A stretch of DNA of 64,000 nt from Sphingomonas panacisoli (GTDB lineage Bacteria > Pseudomonadota > Alphaproteobacteria > Sphingomonadales > Sphingomonadaceae), in the NCBI RefSeq assembly GCF_007859635.1, contig NZ_CP042306.1, positions 1,612,001-1,676,000 on the forward strand. Reading direction: 5' to 3'. Position numbers and translations under genes: made by a program. The notes beneath the pieces were generated by a model. It was not told where the DNA came from, searched no databases, and saw only the letters and a list, made by a program, of their open reading frames with translations. Of the stretch, positions 17,298-27,299 are shown in pieces. Position 1 is the stretch's first letter. The number at the start of each line of letters is the position of its first letter.

Positions 17298-19700
17298 ATG
17301 GCCTCTCGCCCCGCCACCTTTTCATCCCCGACTGCGGGTCAGCGCCAGGCGCTGATCGTCGCTGCCTTATGCGGAATGTCGGCGGCGCTGATCGCGCTGC
17401 TGGTATTGCGCAGTCTCGAGATTGCCGGCGGGTTTGCCGCGGCGATGCTGCTGGTCGTCGCCACGGCGTTCGTCTGGCATCGCTTCTCGCCCGCGGCGGC
17501 AGCCGAAGCGCCGGCCGATGTGGATTGGAGCGTCGCACGCACCCTGGCCGCGGCAAGCAGCGACGCGCTGGCGGTGACCGATCGCGCGGGCAAGCTGATC
17601 TGCGCCAACGAAACCTATCGCGCGCGGTTCGGCGGCTATCCGACACCGCCGGGTTTGCCGCTAGACGGCGCCGGCACAGCCGATCTTGCCAGTGCCGGAC
17701 GGACCGCGTGGCGCGACGGATCGGCGCAGATCGATCGGCTGGTGGCGCGCGGACGACCGATGGCGGTCGCGGTCGATCGCGCGGGCGAGGGCGACGATAT
17801 GCTCGTATGGCGTTTCCACGACGCTGCTGGGCTCGATATCGCCGCCAACGTCCAGTCGCTGATCGCGGGATCGACCGGGGATCGCCTCGCCGCCGCCGGA
17901 ATCATGGCCGCATTGATCGCACCCGACGGCAAGCTTCTCGCCGCCAATCGCGTGCTGCGCGAACGGTCGATGGGGCATGAGGAGAGCGTCGTCGTCGGCC
18001 GCGACTTCGCACGCTTCCTGACCGCCGACGACAAAGGGCAGGTCCGGTTCGAGCGCGAAGGCGGGAAGGGCACGCCGCTGCGCATCCTGCAAATCCCCTT
18101 CCTCGAAGGCGACGATGCGCCGATCCTGGTCGCGTTGCTCGACGAGGAGGAAAGCGGCCAGCCGGCGATCGGCGCCAGCGCCGCGGCGCACGTCAAAAGC
18201 CTGATATCCTTGCTGCCGGTCGGATTGGCGCTGGTCGATCGCGACGGGCGCTTCATCCAGATGAACGATTCGTTCGTACGCGCCGCGTTGGTCGATCCGA
18301 ACCAGCCGCCGCTCTATCCCGGCGATCTGGTCGTCCGCGAAGACAAGGCCGCCGTCGCCGACGCGGTGCGCAAGTTCGCGAACGGCGCGACGCATTCGGC
18401 CGATATGGCGATCCGGTTGAAGGATCATCCGGACGAACCGGTCGCGCTGACGATCGCCGGTGCGCGCGGGTTGGGCGATGCCGCGGTGCTGCTCAGCCTC
18501 AAAGACAATGGCGAGGAAACGCGGCTAAAGCGCGAGGTGGCGCAGGCGACCAAGATGCAGGCGGTTGGTCAGCTCGCGGGTGGCGTCGCGCACGATTTCA
18601 ACAATATCCTGACCGCGATCATCGGCCATTGCGACCTGATGCTGATGCGCCATTCGCCAGGCGACAGCGATTATGACGACATTCAGCAGGTCAAGGCGAA
18701 CTCGAACCGCGCCGCCAGCCTGACGCGACAATTGCTGGCCTTCTCGCGCCAGCAGACGTTGCGGCCGCAGGTTCTGCAGCTGCCCGATGTGATCTCCGAG
18801 GTGTCGCAGCTGCTGAAGCGCTTGATGGGCGAAACGGTAAAGCTCGAAGTCCATCACGGCCGCAACCTGGGCCCGGTCCGCGCCGATCCGGGACAGCTCG
18901 AACAGGTCGTTGTCAACCTCGCGGTCAACGCGCGCGACGCGATGCTGTCGAACGAAGGCAGCGGCGGAACGCTGACCATCACATGCCGCGCGGTGACCGC
19001 CGCCGAGGTCCGCAAGCTGGGCAACGATATCCTGCCCGTCGCCGATTATTCGCTGCTCGAAATCGCCGACACCGGCACCGGCATCCCGCCCGACATCGTC
19101 GGCAAGATCTTCGAGCCGTTCTTCACCACCAAGGAAGTGGGGAAGGGGACCGGTCTCGGCCTCTCGACTGTCTACGGCATCGTCAAGCAATCGGGCGGCT
19201 ATATCTTCGCCGACAGCCGGCCGGGTCGGGGGGCGACCTTCTCGATCTATCTGCCGGTCCACACCGCCGGCACGCCGACCGCGACCAAGCGCGTCGAACC
19301 GCGCGACAAGCCCGCCGACCTATGGGGGACCGGCACGATCCTGCTGGTCGAGGACGAGGACATGGTCCGCGTCGTCGCCGAACGCGCGCTGACGCGGCAG
19401 GGCTATACGGTCCTGACCGCCGAACATGGTGAGGCGGCGCTGGAATTGCTCGCGACCAGCGACCGGCCCGATCTGCTCATCTCCGACGTCGTGATGCCGA
19501 CGATGGATGGCCCGACGATGGTCCGCCACGCGCGTGAACGCTATCCCGACCTGCCGATCCTGTTCATGTCGGGCTATGCCGAGGAGCAATTGCGCAAGTC
19601 CATCGATCTCGACAATGTTTCCTTCCTGCCCAAGCCCTTTTCGGTACAGCAACTCGCCGAAGCCGCCCGCGACGTGCTTGCCGCGGCGGCAAACGACTGA
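17298..19700 (+). CDS. cckA: cell-cycle hybrid histidine kinase CckA
   Basis: An 800-residue hybrid kinase. Two N-terminal membrane segments (about 16-60), PAS-like sensory modules (about 75-380), HisKA with His432 in [11 protein letters not shown], HATPase ([18 protein letters not shown]), and a C-terminal receiver with phospho-acceptor Asp730 in LISDVVMP. The HisKA region ([20 protein letters not shown]) is characteristic of CckA in Sphingomonadales. In the alphaproteobacterial pathway CckA passes phosphate through ChpT to CtrA and CpdR; ChpT and CtrA are not in this window. ATG 17298 follows AAGGGA and is preferred to an upstream ATG at 17262. Confidence 0.9.
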   Translation: MASRPATFSSPTAGQRQALIVAALCGMSAALIALLVLRSLEIAGGFAAAMLLVVATAFVWHRFSPAAAAEAPADVDWSVARTLAAASSDALAVTDRAGKLICANETYRARFGGYPTPPGLPLDGAGTADLASAGRTAWRDGSAQIDRLVARGRPMAVAVDRAGEGDDMLVWRFHDAAGLDIAANVQSLIAGSTGDRLAAAGIMAALIAPDGKLLAANRVLRERSMGHEESVVVGRDFARFLTADDKGQVRFEREGGKGTPLRILQIPFLEGDDAPILVALLDEEESGQPAIGASAAAHVKSLISLLPVGLALVDRDGRFIQMNDSFVRAALVDPNQPPLYPGDLVVREDKAAVADAVRKFANGATHSADMAIRLKDHPDEPVALTIAGARGLGDAAVLLSLKDNGEETRLKREVAQATKMQAVGQLAGGVAHDFNNILTAIIGHCDLMLMRHSPGDSDYDDIQQVKANSNRAASLTRQLLAFSRQQTLRPQVLQLPDVISEVSQLLKRLMGETVKLEVHHGRNLGPVRADPGQLEQVVVNLAVNARDAMLSNEGSGGTLTITCRAVTAAEVRKLGNDILPVADYSLLEIADTGTGIPPDIVGKIFEPFFTTKEVGKGTGLGLSTVYGIVKQSGGYIFADSRPGRGATFSIYLPVHTAGTPTATKRVEPRDKPADLWGTGTILLVEDEDMVRVVAERALTRQGYTVLTAEHGEAALELLATSDRPDLLISDVVMPTMDGPTMVRHARERYPDLPILFMSGYAEEQLRKSIDLDNVSFLPKPFSVQQLAEAARDVLAAAAND

Positions 19701-19712
19701 CAAAGCGCGCCG

Positions 19713-20057
19713 ATGCCGATCCACCGCATACTGATCGTCGAGGACGAACCGCTGATCGCAATGATGCTCGAGGACTTCCTCGACGCGCTCGGCAAGCATT
19801 GCGTCGGCACGTGCGATACCGTGCAGTCGGCGCTGGCGACGATCGCCGACGAAAAGCCGGATGCGGCGATCCTCGACATCAACCTCTCGGGCGGCGAGAA
19901 AAGCTGGCCCGTCGCCGACGCGCTGGCGGCGGAAGGCATTCCGTTCGTGCTGTCGAGCGGCGGGGACGAGGTGACCGACGGGCACCAGGAACGCCCGCGA
20001 CTGACCAAGCCCTATACGATGGACGGCGTGGAGAAGGCGCTCGCCGCGCTGGGCTAG
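19713..20057 (+). CDS. single-domain response regulator
   Basis: A 114-residue stand-alone receiver with no output domain. Acidic pocket EDE (10-12), phospho-acceptor Asp55 in AILDINL, Ser in LSSGG in place of the usual Thr, and switch Lys in TKPY. It lies 12 bases after cckA and is probably co-transcribed, so it may take phosphate from CckA or its phosphotransferase. Its 3' end overlaps the convergent phosphoribosyltransferase by four bases. Confidence 0.85.
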   Translation: MPIHRILIVEDEPLIAMMLEDFLDALGKHCVGTCDTVQSALATIADEKPDAAILDINLSGGEKSWPVADALAAEGIPFVLSSGGDEVTDGHQERPRLTKPYTMDGVEKALAALG

Positions 20058-20569
20058 GCGATCCGCTCCGGCACCGCCGCCGCATCGGCATCGAGCGACG
20101 TCTGCGGCGCGACCGCTTCCCAGGGAAAGACGAACCAGTCCTTGCGCTCGTTGCGGTCGATGACCTCGGCGCGATACTCGACCTGTTCCGCGGATCGTTT
20201 GTTGTCGAGCAGAGTCGCGAACCGCACATGGTCGCGCGCCGCACCCGCGGTCGCCAGCGCAGCGCGCAGCTTGCCGATCGTCGCGCCGGTATCGTTAATG
20301 TCGTCGACGAACAGCAGCCGCTCGCCGTCGCGCGTCCGCGCCGCCAGCCGGATCAGTGGCGCGTCGGAGAAATCCTCGACATTCGACGAATGATCGACCG
20401 ACAGCATCGGCAACCCCGTCGCGTGGCTGAGATACACCGCCGGCGCGAGCCCGCCGCGGCCGATCCCGATGATAAAGCTCGGCGTCCAGTCGCTATTCGC
20501 GAGCTCGGCGGCGAGGACATGGACTTGCTCGACGAACGCGTCGTGCGCGATCAGCGTGAAGATCGGCAT
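20054..20569 (-). CDS. purine-type phosphoribosyltransferase
   Basis: A 171-residue type I phosphoribosyltransferase. The PRPP-binding motif is LLFVDDINDTGAT, with an N-terminal GIGRGGLAPAVYLS loop. It resembles Gpt/XprT-like hypoxanthine-xanthine enzymes that turn free bases into nucleotides. Its ATG overlaps the stop of the deaminase gene as TGATG. Together they form a two-gene salvage operon, since deamination of adenine or adenosine yields hypoxanthine or inosine. Confidence 0.85.
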   Translation of the reverse strand: MPIFTLIAHDAFVEQVHVLAAELANSDWTPSFIIGIGRGGLAPAVYLSHATGLPMLSVDHSSNVEDFSDAPLIRLAARTRDGERLLFVDDINDTGATIGKLRAALATAGAARDHVRFATLLDNKRSAEQVEYRAEVIDRNERKDWFVFPWEAVAPQTSLDADAAAVPERIA

Positions 20570-21585
20570 CAGGCGTTCTCCTCCACATAGGCGTCGAGCC
20601 GCACCAAGTGCGCCGCGACCTCGTCGTCGCTCAGGAACGATCCCAGGAACGAATTGCGCGCCAGCGTCGCGAGTTCCGGCTTGCCGAGCCCGCGCGCGAT
20701 CGCCGCCGCGCGGTAATTCTCGCCGATATACCCGCCGAAATAGGCGGGATCGTCAGAATTGATCGTCGCGCGCAGCCCTTCGCGCAGCATCCGGTCGATC
20801 GGATGCTCGTCGATCGACGCGACGTTGCAGAGCTTCACGTTCGATAGGGGGCAGACGGTCAGCGTCATTCCCGTGCGCGCCAGCCGCGCGGTCAGGACGG
20901 GGTCCTCCAGGCTGCGATTGCCATGGTCGAGCCGGTCGATGCCGAGGATATCGAGCGCTTGGAGCACGTACGCCGGCGGCCCTTCCTCGCCGGCATGCGC
21001 GACGAGCTTGAGGCCCTTGGCCCGCGCCGCCGCGAACACGCGGGCGAACTTCTCCGGTGGATGCCCGACCTCCGACGAATCCAGGCCCACGCCCGTGATC
21101 CGATCGAGCCACGGCTCCGCCATCGCGAGCGTCTCGAACGCCGCCTCTTCGCTCAAATGACGCAGAAAGCACAGGATCAGCTTCGATGTCAGCCCATGCT
21201 TCGCCTCGGCCTCGGCCATGCCGGCCAGCAACCCGCGCATCACCGTGTCGAACGCGATCCCGCGATCGGTATGCGTTTGCGGATCGAAAAAGATCTCGGC
21301 ATGCACCACGCCGTCGGCTGCCGCGCGATCGAAATAGGCAATCGCCATGTCGCGGAAATCGGCTTCGGTGATCAGCACCGACGCGCCGGCGTAATAGATG
21401 TCGAGGAAATCCTGCAGGTTCGAAAAGGAATAGGCGGCACGGACCTCGTCGACCGTCTTGAACGGGATCGCCACATCGTTGCGGGCGGCCAGCGCGAACA
21501 TCAGTTCGGGCTCCAGGCTGCCCTCGATATGGAGGTGGAGCTCCGCTTTGGGCAGGCCGGTAATGAAGGTCGCGAAGTCGGTCAT
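20569..21585 (-). CDS. add: adenosine/adenine deaminase
   Basis: A 338-residue metal-dependent amidohydrolase. Zinc ligands and catalytic residues are in AELHLHIEGSL, LVAHAGEEGPP, LDHGNRS and INSDDPA. The segment AEIFFDPQTHTDRG resembles the adenine deaminase branch (the fungal Aah1 type) more than classic adenosine deaminase, so the substrate could be adenine. Coupled directly to a purine phosphoribosyltransferase, which would use the resulting hypoxanthine. Confidence 0.85.
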   Translation of the reverse strand: MTDFATFITGLPKAELHLHIEGSLEPELMFALAARNDVAIPFKTVDEVRAAYSFSNLQDFLDIYYAGASVLITEADFRDMAIAYFDRAAADGVVHAEIFFDPQTHTDRGIAFDTVMRGLLAGMAEAEAKHGLTSKLILCFLRHLSEEAAFETLAMAEPWLDRITGVGLDSSEVGHPPEKFARVFAAARAKGLKLVAHAGEEGPPAYVLQALDILGIDRLDHGNRSLEDPVLTARLARTGMTLTVCPLSNVKLCNVASIDEHPIDRMLREGLRATINSDDPAYFGGYIGENYRAAAIARGLGKPELATLARNSFLGSFLSDDEVAAHLVRLDAYVEENA

Positions 21586-21676
21586 CGGGCGACAATCGCC
21601 CGGCGCGGGAGCAGGGGCAAGAGCACTTCTCGTATCTGGTGATCGGCCAACGAGAACAAAAGAGGAAAATATTTTC

Positions 21677-21691
21677 GTTCCACTATTGTTC
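21677..21691. promoter_or_regulatory. LexA (SOS) box of recA
   Basis: GTTC-CACTATT-GTTC is an exact match to the alphaproteobacterial LexA consensus GTTC-N7-GTTC. It lies 77 bases before the recA start. Established knowledge of the Caulobacter and Rhizobium SOS systems supports LexA control of recA through this site. Confidence 0.9.
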
Positions 21692-21767
21692 TACCGGAAC
21701 AAACGCGATACACGCCCTCCAACAGCATTGACGCGGACGTGGTTCGCACTAGGCGGTGGAGGCTCCA

Positions 21768-22853
<1,086 letters not shown>

Positions 22854-22980
22854 TTCGCGGGTCGATCAGGCGCTTATCGAAAAAACGCGCTGTCACAATG
22901 CTGCAATGCAACCAAAGCGCTTGATCGACGTTAACGCTTAACCCCCCCCCCGCGGCGACCCCCGTCCGCCGCAATTCCCG

Positions 22981-23012
22981 GAAAGGCCCGCCCGCGTCGG
23001 CGGGCCTTTCAT
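22981..23012 (+). terminator. terminator after recA
   Basis: GAAAGGCCCGCC (22981-22992) and GGCGGGCCTTTC (22999-23010) form a perfect 12-bp stem with a 6-base loop. The rest of the 291-base gap between recA and the next gene holds a ten-C homopolymer (22942-22951) and nothing else I recognise. Confidence 0.85.
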
Positions 23013-23144
23013 ATTTGGGGTGATGGCTTCTAAGCTGGTCTGCGCTGTGCCATCGTCGAGTAGCGTATCTCTGCGTGCGCGTTGACCAATCGCCGCCCAG
23101 ACTGGCGCGACGAGCGATTGGCAGGTTGGGTAGGGGGAGACGGG

Positions 23145-23978
23145 ATGTTCTCGACCGATGAATGGACCGGCCGTACCGGCGACGTCTGGGCCGACGAATG
23201 GCGCCGCACCGATCGCAGTTTCGACGGTCTGTCGGATCACCTGAACGCCGCCATTCTCGCAGTGGCGCCCGCGAGCGGGCGCGCCGTCGATCTGGGCTGC
23301 GGAGCCGGCGCGACATCGATGGCGCTGGCCATCGCCAGGCCCGACCTAGCCGTAACAGGGTTGGACATTTCTCCCGGCCTAGTCGCGGTGGCGCAGCAAC
23401 GCGGACAAGGCATAGCGAACCTTCAATTCAAAATGGCCGATACGGGAATGCTTCGATCGGACGTTGCCCCCGATCTCCTCGTGTCGCGCCACGGCGTGAT
23501 GTTCTACCCTAATCCGGTAGCAGCTTTCACGACGATCAGAGCGGCATCGCGGCCTGGCGCAACGCTGGTCTTTTCCTGTTTCCGTGACCGCGGCGCGAAC
23601 GTTTGGGCGTTGCTGAGCGACGCGTTGGTCGGTGCTCCCGCGCCGCAGCCCTCGGGCTACGTGCCGGGGCCGTTCGCGTTCGCCGACCGCACCTTCGTCA
23701 CCGACCTGCTGACCGATAGCGGCTGGACGAACGTCGCCGCCGATCCGATCGACTACACCTACGTCGCGGGACAGGGCGAGGACCCCGTGGCCGACGCCGC
23801 CGACTTCTGCCGGCGGATCGGTCCTGTCGCGCGGTCGATCGCCGAGCAACCGGCGGACCGCCGGCCCGAGCTGTTCGAACGCCTCAAGGAATTGCTCGCC
23901 CGTAACCTGACCGGCGATGCCGTGACCTTTCCTGCCGCGGCGTGGATCTGGACCGCCACCAACGGAGACCCGCAATGA
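23145..23978 (+). CDS. class I SAM-dependent methyltransferase
   Basis: A 277-residue cytoplasmic methyltransferase. Motif I is AVDLGCGAGATSMAL, with an acidic residue after the second strand in VTGLDIS, then a post-motif region with LVSRHGVMFYPNP. No signal peptide. ATG 23145 follows GGGGGAG, a strong ribosome site; TTG 23082 is not needed. The stop overlaps the start of the GST gene by ATGA, so the two are co-translated. Substrate unknown. Confidence 0.88.
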   Translation: MFSTDEWTGRTGDVWADEWRRTDRSFDGLSDHLNAAILAVAPASGRAVDLGCGAGATSMALAIARPDLAVTGLDISPGLVAVAQQRGQGIANLQFKMADTGMLRSDVAPDLLVSRHGVMFYPNPVAAFTTIRAASRPGATLVFSCFRDRGANVWALLSDALVGAPAPQPSGYVPGPFAFADRTFVTDLLTDSGWTNVAADPIDYTYVAGQGEDPVADAADFCRRIGPVARSIAEQPADRRPELFERLKELLARNLTGDAVTFPAAAWIWTATNGDPQ

Positions 23979-24601
23979 CGCTGATCGTCCACCATCTCAA
24001 CAATTCGCGCTCGCAACGCGTCCTGTGGATGCTTGAGGAACTCGGCCTGCCGTACGAGATCAGGCATTATCAGCGCGATCCCAAGACGATGCTGGCGCCG
24101 TTCACGCTGCGCAAGGTGCATCCGCTCGGCAAGTCGCCGGTGCTCGAGGATGACGGCCGGATGATCGTCGAGACCGGCGCGATCTGCGAGTATCTGGTCG
24201 AAAAGGCCGACGGCAAGCTCGGCGCGCCTGCGCATCGCGACGACGTCCTGCGTTACCGCCAGTTCCTGCACTATGCCGAAGGATCGATGATGCCGCCGCT
24301 GCTCGTGCTGCTCGTCGTCAATCGCATCCCGATGTTCGGCAAGAGCGCCGCCAAGCGCATCCAGCCGATGATCGACCTCCATCTCGAATATGTCGAAAGC
24401 GAACTCGCCAGCCGCCCTTGGTTCGCCGGCGACGAGCTGACCGCCGCCGACATCATGATGAGCTTCCCGCTCGAAGCCGCGATGAGTCGCGCCGGGCTCG
24501 ACGGCTCGCGTCCGGCGACGATCGCCTGGGTCGAGAAGGTCCACGCGCGCCCGGCCTATCAGGCGGCGCTGGCGAAGGGCGGACCCTACGCCTACGCCTG
24601 A
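23975..24601 (+). CDS. glutathione S-transferase family protein
   Basis: A 208-residue two-domain GST. The N-terminal thioredoxin-like domain (1-80) has LNNSRSQRVLWMLEELGLPYE, with a catalytic Ser candidate at the usual position, and the cis-Pro segment GKSPVLEDDG. The C-terminal helical domain (90-205) contains FAGDELTAADIMMSFPLEA, the N-capping box region of GSTs. It conjugates glutathione to electrophiles or has a related redox role. Translationally coupled to the methyltransferase. Confidence 0.9.
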   Translation: MTLIVHHLNNSRSQRVLWMLEELGLPYEIRHYQRDPKTMLAPFTLRKVHPLGKSPVLEDDGRMIVETGAICEYLVEKADGKLGAPAHRDDVLRYRQFLHYAEGSMMPPLLVLLVVNRIPMFGKSAAKRIQPMIDLHLEYVESELASRPWFAGDELTAADIMMSFPLEAAMSRAGLDGSRPATIAWVEKVHARPAYQAALAKGGPYAYA

Positions 24602-24603
24602 GG

Positions 24604-25914
24604 TTAGTCCTTGCCGTCCAACCCGTGACCGGGTGCGGGAAGCGGTGTGAAATCGGGCGCCTGTTCCGGCCCCAACACGCCTTCCCACTTCGCCACGACG
24701 CTGGCGGCGATCGCATTGCCCAGGACGTTGGTAGCCGACCGCCCCATGTCGAGGAAATTGTCGACCGCCAGCACCAGCAATAGCCCTGCGCCCGGCAGAT
24801 GGAACATGTCGAGGTTCGCTGCGATCACCACGAGGCTGGCGCGCGGTACGCCCGCAATGCCCTTCGACGTCACCATCAGCATCAGCAACATGCCGACCTG
24901 CGCGCCGATCGACATGGGGATGTTATAGGCCTGGGCGATGAACAGCGACGCGAACGTCATGTACATCATCGATCCGTCGAGATTGAACGAATAGCCGAGC
25001 GGCAGCACGAAGCTGGCAATCCGTGGCGGCACGCCGAACCGTTCGAGCGCTTCCAGCGTCCGCGGTAGCGCTGCTTCGGAGGACGCGGTGGAGAAGGCGA
25101 GGAGCGCGGGGTCGCGGACAAACCGCAGCAATCGCACAACGCGTCGGCCGATGACCAGGAAAGCCAAACCAATGAGCAACAGCCACAATGTGCCGAGCCC
25201 GACATAGACGCTACCCATGAAGTAAGCGAGCTTGCCGATCACGCGGGGACCGTGTTCGACCAGGGCCGCGGCCATCGCGGCGAACACTGCGAACGGCGCG
25301 AACCGCATCACATAGTCGGTGATCTGCAACATGACCGCCACGACGCCTTCCATCGCGCGGACGATCGGCTTGGCCTTGTCGCCGACCGCGGTGATCGCAA
25401 CGCCGAAGAAGCAGGAGAAGATGACGATCGGCAGGATCTCGTTGGTAGCCATGACGTCGATGATCGAAGCCGGGAAGATATGTTTGACGAACTTCGTCGG
25501 ATCGAACCCGGCTTTGTCGAGCCCGATAGTATCAGCCGCAGCGGCGGCCGGTGGCATGGGCAGATTTAGCCCGACTCCAGGCTGGAGCAGGTGGACCAAG
25601 GCGAGTCCCAGCGTGAGCGACATCAGGCTGGCGCCGATGAACCATAAGAGCGATTTCAAGCCCACACGGCCCAGTGCACCGGTATCGCCCATGTGAGCGA
25701 TGCCCACGACTAGCGTCGAGAACACCAACGGCGCGATGATCATCTTGATGAGCTGAAGAAAGATTGTCGTGATGATCGAGATGTAACTGGCAATATGCTT
25801 GAGCAGGTCGGCCGACGCCGGAGTGCCGGCATCGAATCGCGCGTTGATCGCCCAGCCGACCACGATGCCGAGCACCAGCCCGATCAGAATGTAGGTCGTC
25901 AGCCGCTTCGCCAA
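24604..25914 (-). CDS. dicarboxylate/amino acid:cation symporter (DAACS)
   Basis: A 436-residue inner-membrane transporter of the GltP/DctA family with eight membrane segments and two re-entrant loops. Signature elements are the serine-rich AFSTASSEAALPRTLE, the GYSFNLDGSMMYMTFASLF segment, and VTSKGIAGVPRASLVV. It imports C4-dicarboxylates or glutamate/aspartate with Na+ or H+. The start is TTG 25914 behind GGGGAGAG. Convergent with the GST gene. Confidence 0.92.
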   Translation of the reverse strand: MAKRLTTYILIGLVLGIVVGWAINARFDAGTPASADLLKHIASYISIITTIFLQLIKMIIAPLVFSTLVVGIAHMGDTGALGRVGLKSLLWFIGASLMSLTLGLALVHLLQPGVGLNLPMPPAAAAADTIGLDKAGFDPTKFVKHIFPASIIDVMATNEILPIVIFSCFFGVAITAVGDKAKPIVRAMEGVVAVMLQITDYVMRFAPFAVFAAMAAALVEHGPRVIGKLAYFMGSVYVGLGTLWLLLIGLAFLVIGRRVVRLLRFVRDPALLAFSTASSEAALPRTLEALERFGVPPRIASFVLPLGYSFNLDGSMMYMTFASLFIAQAYNIPMSIGAQVGMLLMLMVTSKGIAGVPRASLVVIAANLDMFHLPGAGLLLVLAVDNFLDMGRSATNVLGNAIAASVVAKWEGVLGPEQAPDFTPLPAPGHGLDGKD

Positions 25915-25988
25915 AATCGCTCTCCCCGAATTCGGCCGATAGGGAAGGGGATTGTCGCCGCCGGGTCAAGCGCCGTATCGTCGCCACC

Positions 25989-27254
25989 ATGCCCGATCCC
26001 CGCTTTTCGCCCGCTCGCCGCGCCGTCCTCGCCGCGGCCGCCGTCGCGCCCTTGGTCGTCTCGGCCGCCGCGCGTGCCGCCGAGCCCGATCTGTCCGCGT
26101 TGAAGGACATGACGTCGGGCGTGACGCCGATCGGTCCCGACGAACGCGCGCGCCGGCTGGCGAAGGCGCAGACGCTGATGAAGGCGAACGGGATCGGCGC
26201 GGTACTGATCGAGCCGGGGTCGAGCCTGATCTATTTCACCGGCATCCGCTGGGGCCGCAGCGAACGCGCGATGCTCGCGGTGCTGCCCGCCGAGGGCGAA
26301 CCGTGCATCGTGTCGCCCTTTTTCGAAGAACCGCGGATGCGCGAAACGCTCGCGATCCCGGCCGAGGTGCGCGTCTGGCAGGAGGACGAGGATCCGCTCA
26401 AGGTCGTCGCCGGTTTCCTGCGCGACCGAAAGCTCGCCGCCAGACCAGTCGCGATCGAGGAAACCGTCCGTTTCTTCATCCCGGACATGCTCGCGCGTGC
26501 GCTCCCGGGCGCCAAGATCGTGTCGGGGAACCCCGTCGTGCGCGGCTGCCGGATGATCAAGACGCCGACCGAGCTCGCGCTGATGCAGTTGGCGACCGAT
26601 ATCACGATCGCGGCGTATCGCTGGACCTATCCGCGAATCGAAAAGGGCATGACGGGGCGCGACATCGGCGCGCTGATGAACGCCGCGACGGGGAAGCTCG
26701 GCGGCGATCCCGAATTCAGTCTGATCCTGATCGGGGAGGCGGCCGCCTATCCGCACGGTACGCAGGCGGTGCATCGCGTGGCCGATGGCGAGATCGTGCT
26801 GATGGATTGCGGCTGCACGGTGCAGGGCTATCAGTCCGACGTGTCGCGCACCTTCGTGCTCGGCAGCGCGAGCAAGGAACAGCGGATGGTGTGGGATCAG
26901 GCGCACCAAGGGCAGCAGACCGCGCTCGCGGCGGCGAAGCTTGGCGTTCCGGCCGGCAGCGTCGATGACGCCGTGCGCAAACTCTACGAAGGGTTCGGCT
27001 ACGGGCCGGGGTACAAGCTGCCCGGCTGTTCGCACCGCACGGGACATGGCATCGGGCTAGACGGGCACGAACCGGTCAATCTAGTGCGCGGCGAAACGAC
27101 CAGGCTCGCACCCGGCATGTGCTTTTCGAACGAGCCCGGCATCTACATTCCCGGCAAGTTCGGCGTGCGGCTGGAGGATTGCTTCCACATGACCGATACC
27201 GGCCCGAAATGGTTCAGCACCCCGCCACCGTCGATCGACCAGCCGTTCGGCTGA
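25989..27254 (+). CDS. exported M24-family Xaa-Pro peptidase
   Basis: A 421-residue aminopeptidase-P-like enzyme. The N-terminus has an Arg-Arg pair and Ala-rich segment (ARRAVLAAAAVAPL) ending ARA, probably a Tat or Sec signal. A creatinase-type N-domain (60-200) precedes the pita-bread catalytic domain. Metal ligands are visible: Asp in LMDCGCT, Asp in YQSDVSRTF, His in RTGHGIGLDGHE, Glu in SNEPGIY and Glu in RLEDCF. It removes N-terminal residues before proline. Confidence 0.9.
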   Translation: MPDPRFSPARRAVLAAAAVAPLVVSAAARAAEPDLSALKDMTSGVTPIGPDERARRLAKAQTLMKANGIGAVLIEPGSSLIYFTGIRWGRSERAMLAVLPAEGEPCIVSPFFEEPRMRETLAIPAEVRVWQEDEDPLKVVAGFLRDRKLAARPVAIEETVRFFIPDMLARALPGAKIVSGNPVVRGCRMIKTPTELALMQLATDITIAAYRWTYPRIEKGMTGRDIGALMNAATGKLGGDPEFSLILIGEAAAYPHGTQAVHRVADGEIVLMDCGCTVQGYQSDVSRTFVLGSASKEQRMVWDQAHQGQQTALAAAKLGVPAGSVDDAVRKLYEGFGYGPGYKLPGCSHRTGHGIGLDGHEPVNLVRGETTRLAPGMCFSNEPGIYIPGKFGVRLEDCFHMTDTGPKWFSTPPPSIDQPFG

Positions 27255-27299
27255 CACGCTCGCTTGGCAAGGCGCGCGGCGTTGCCTAAGTCGCCGTGC

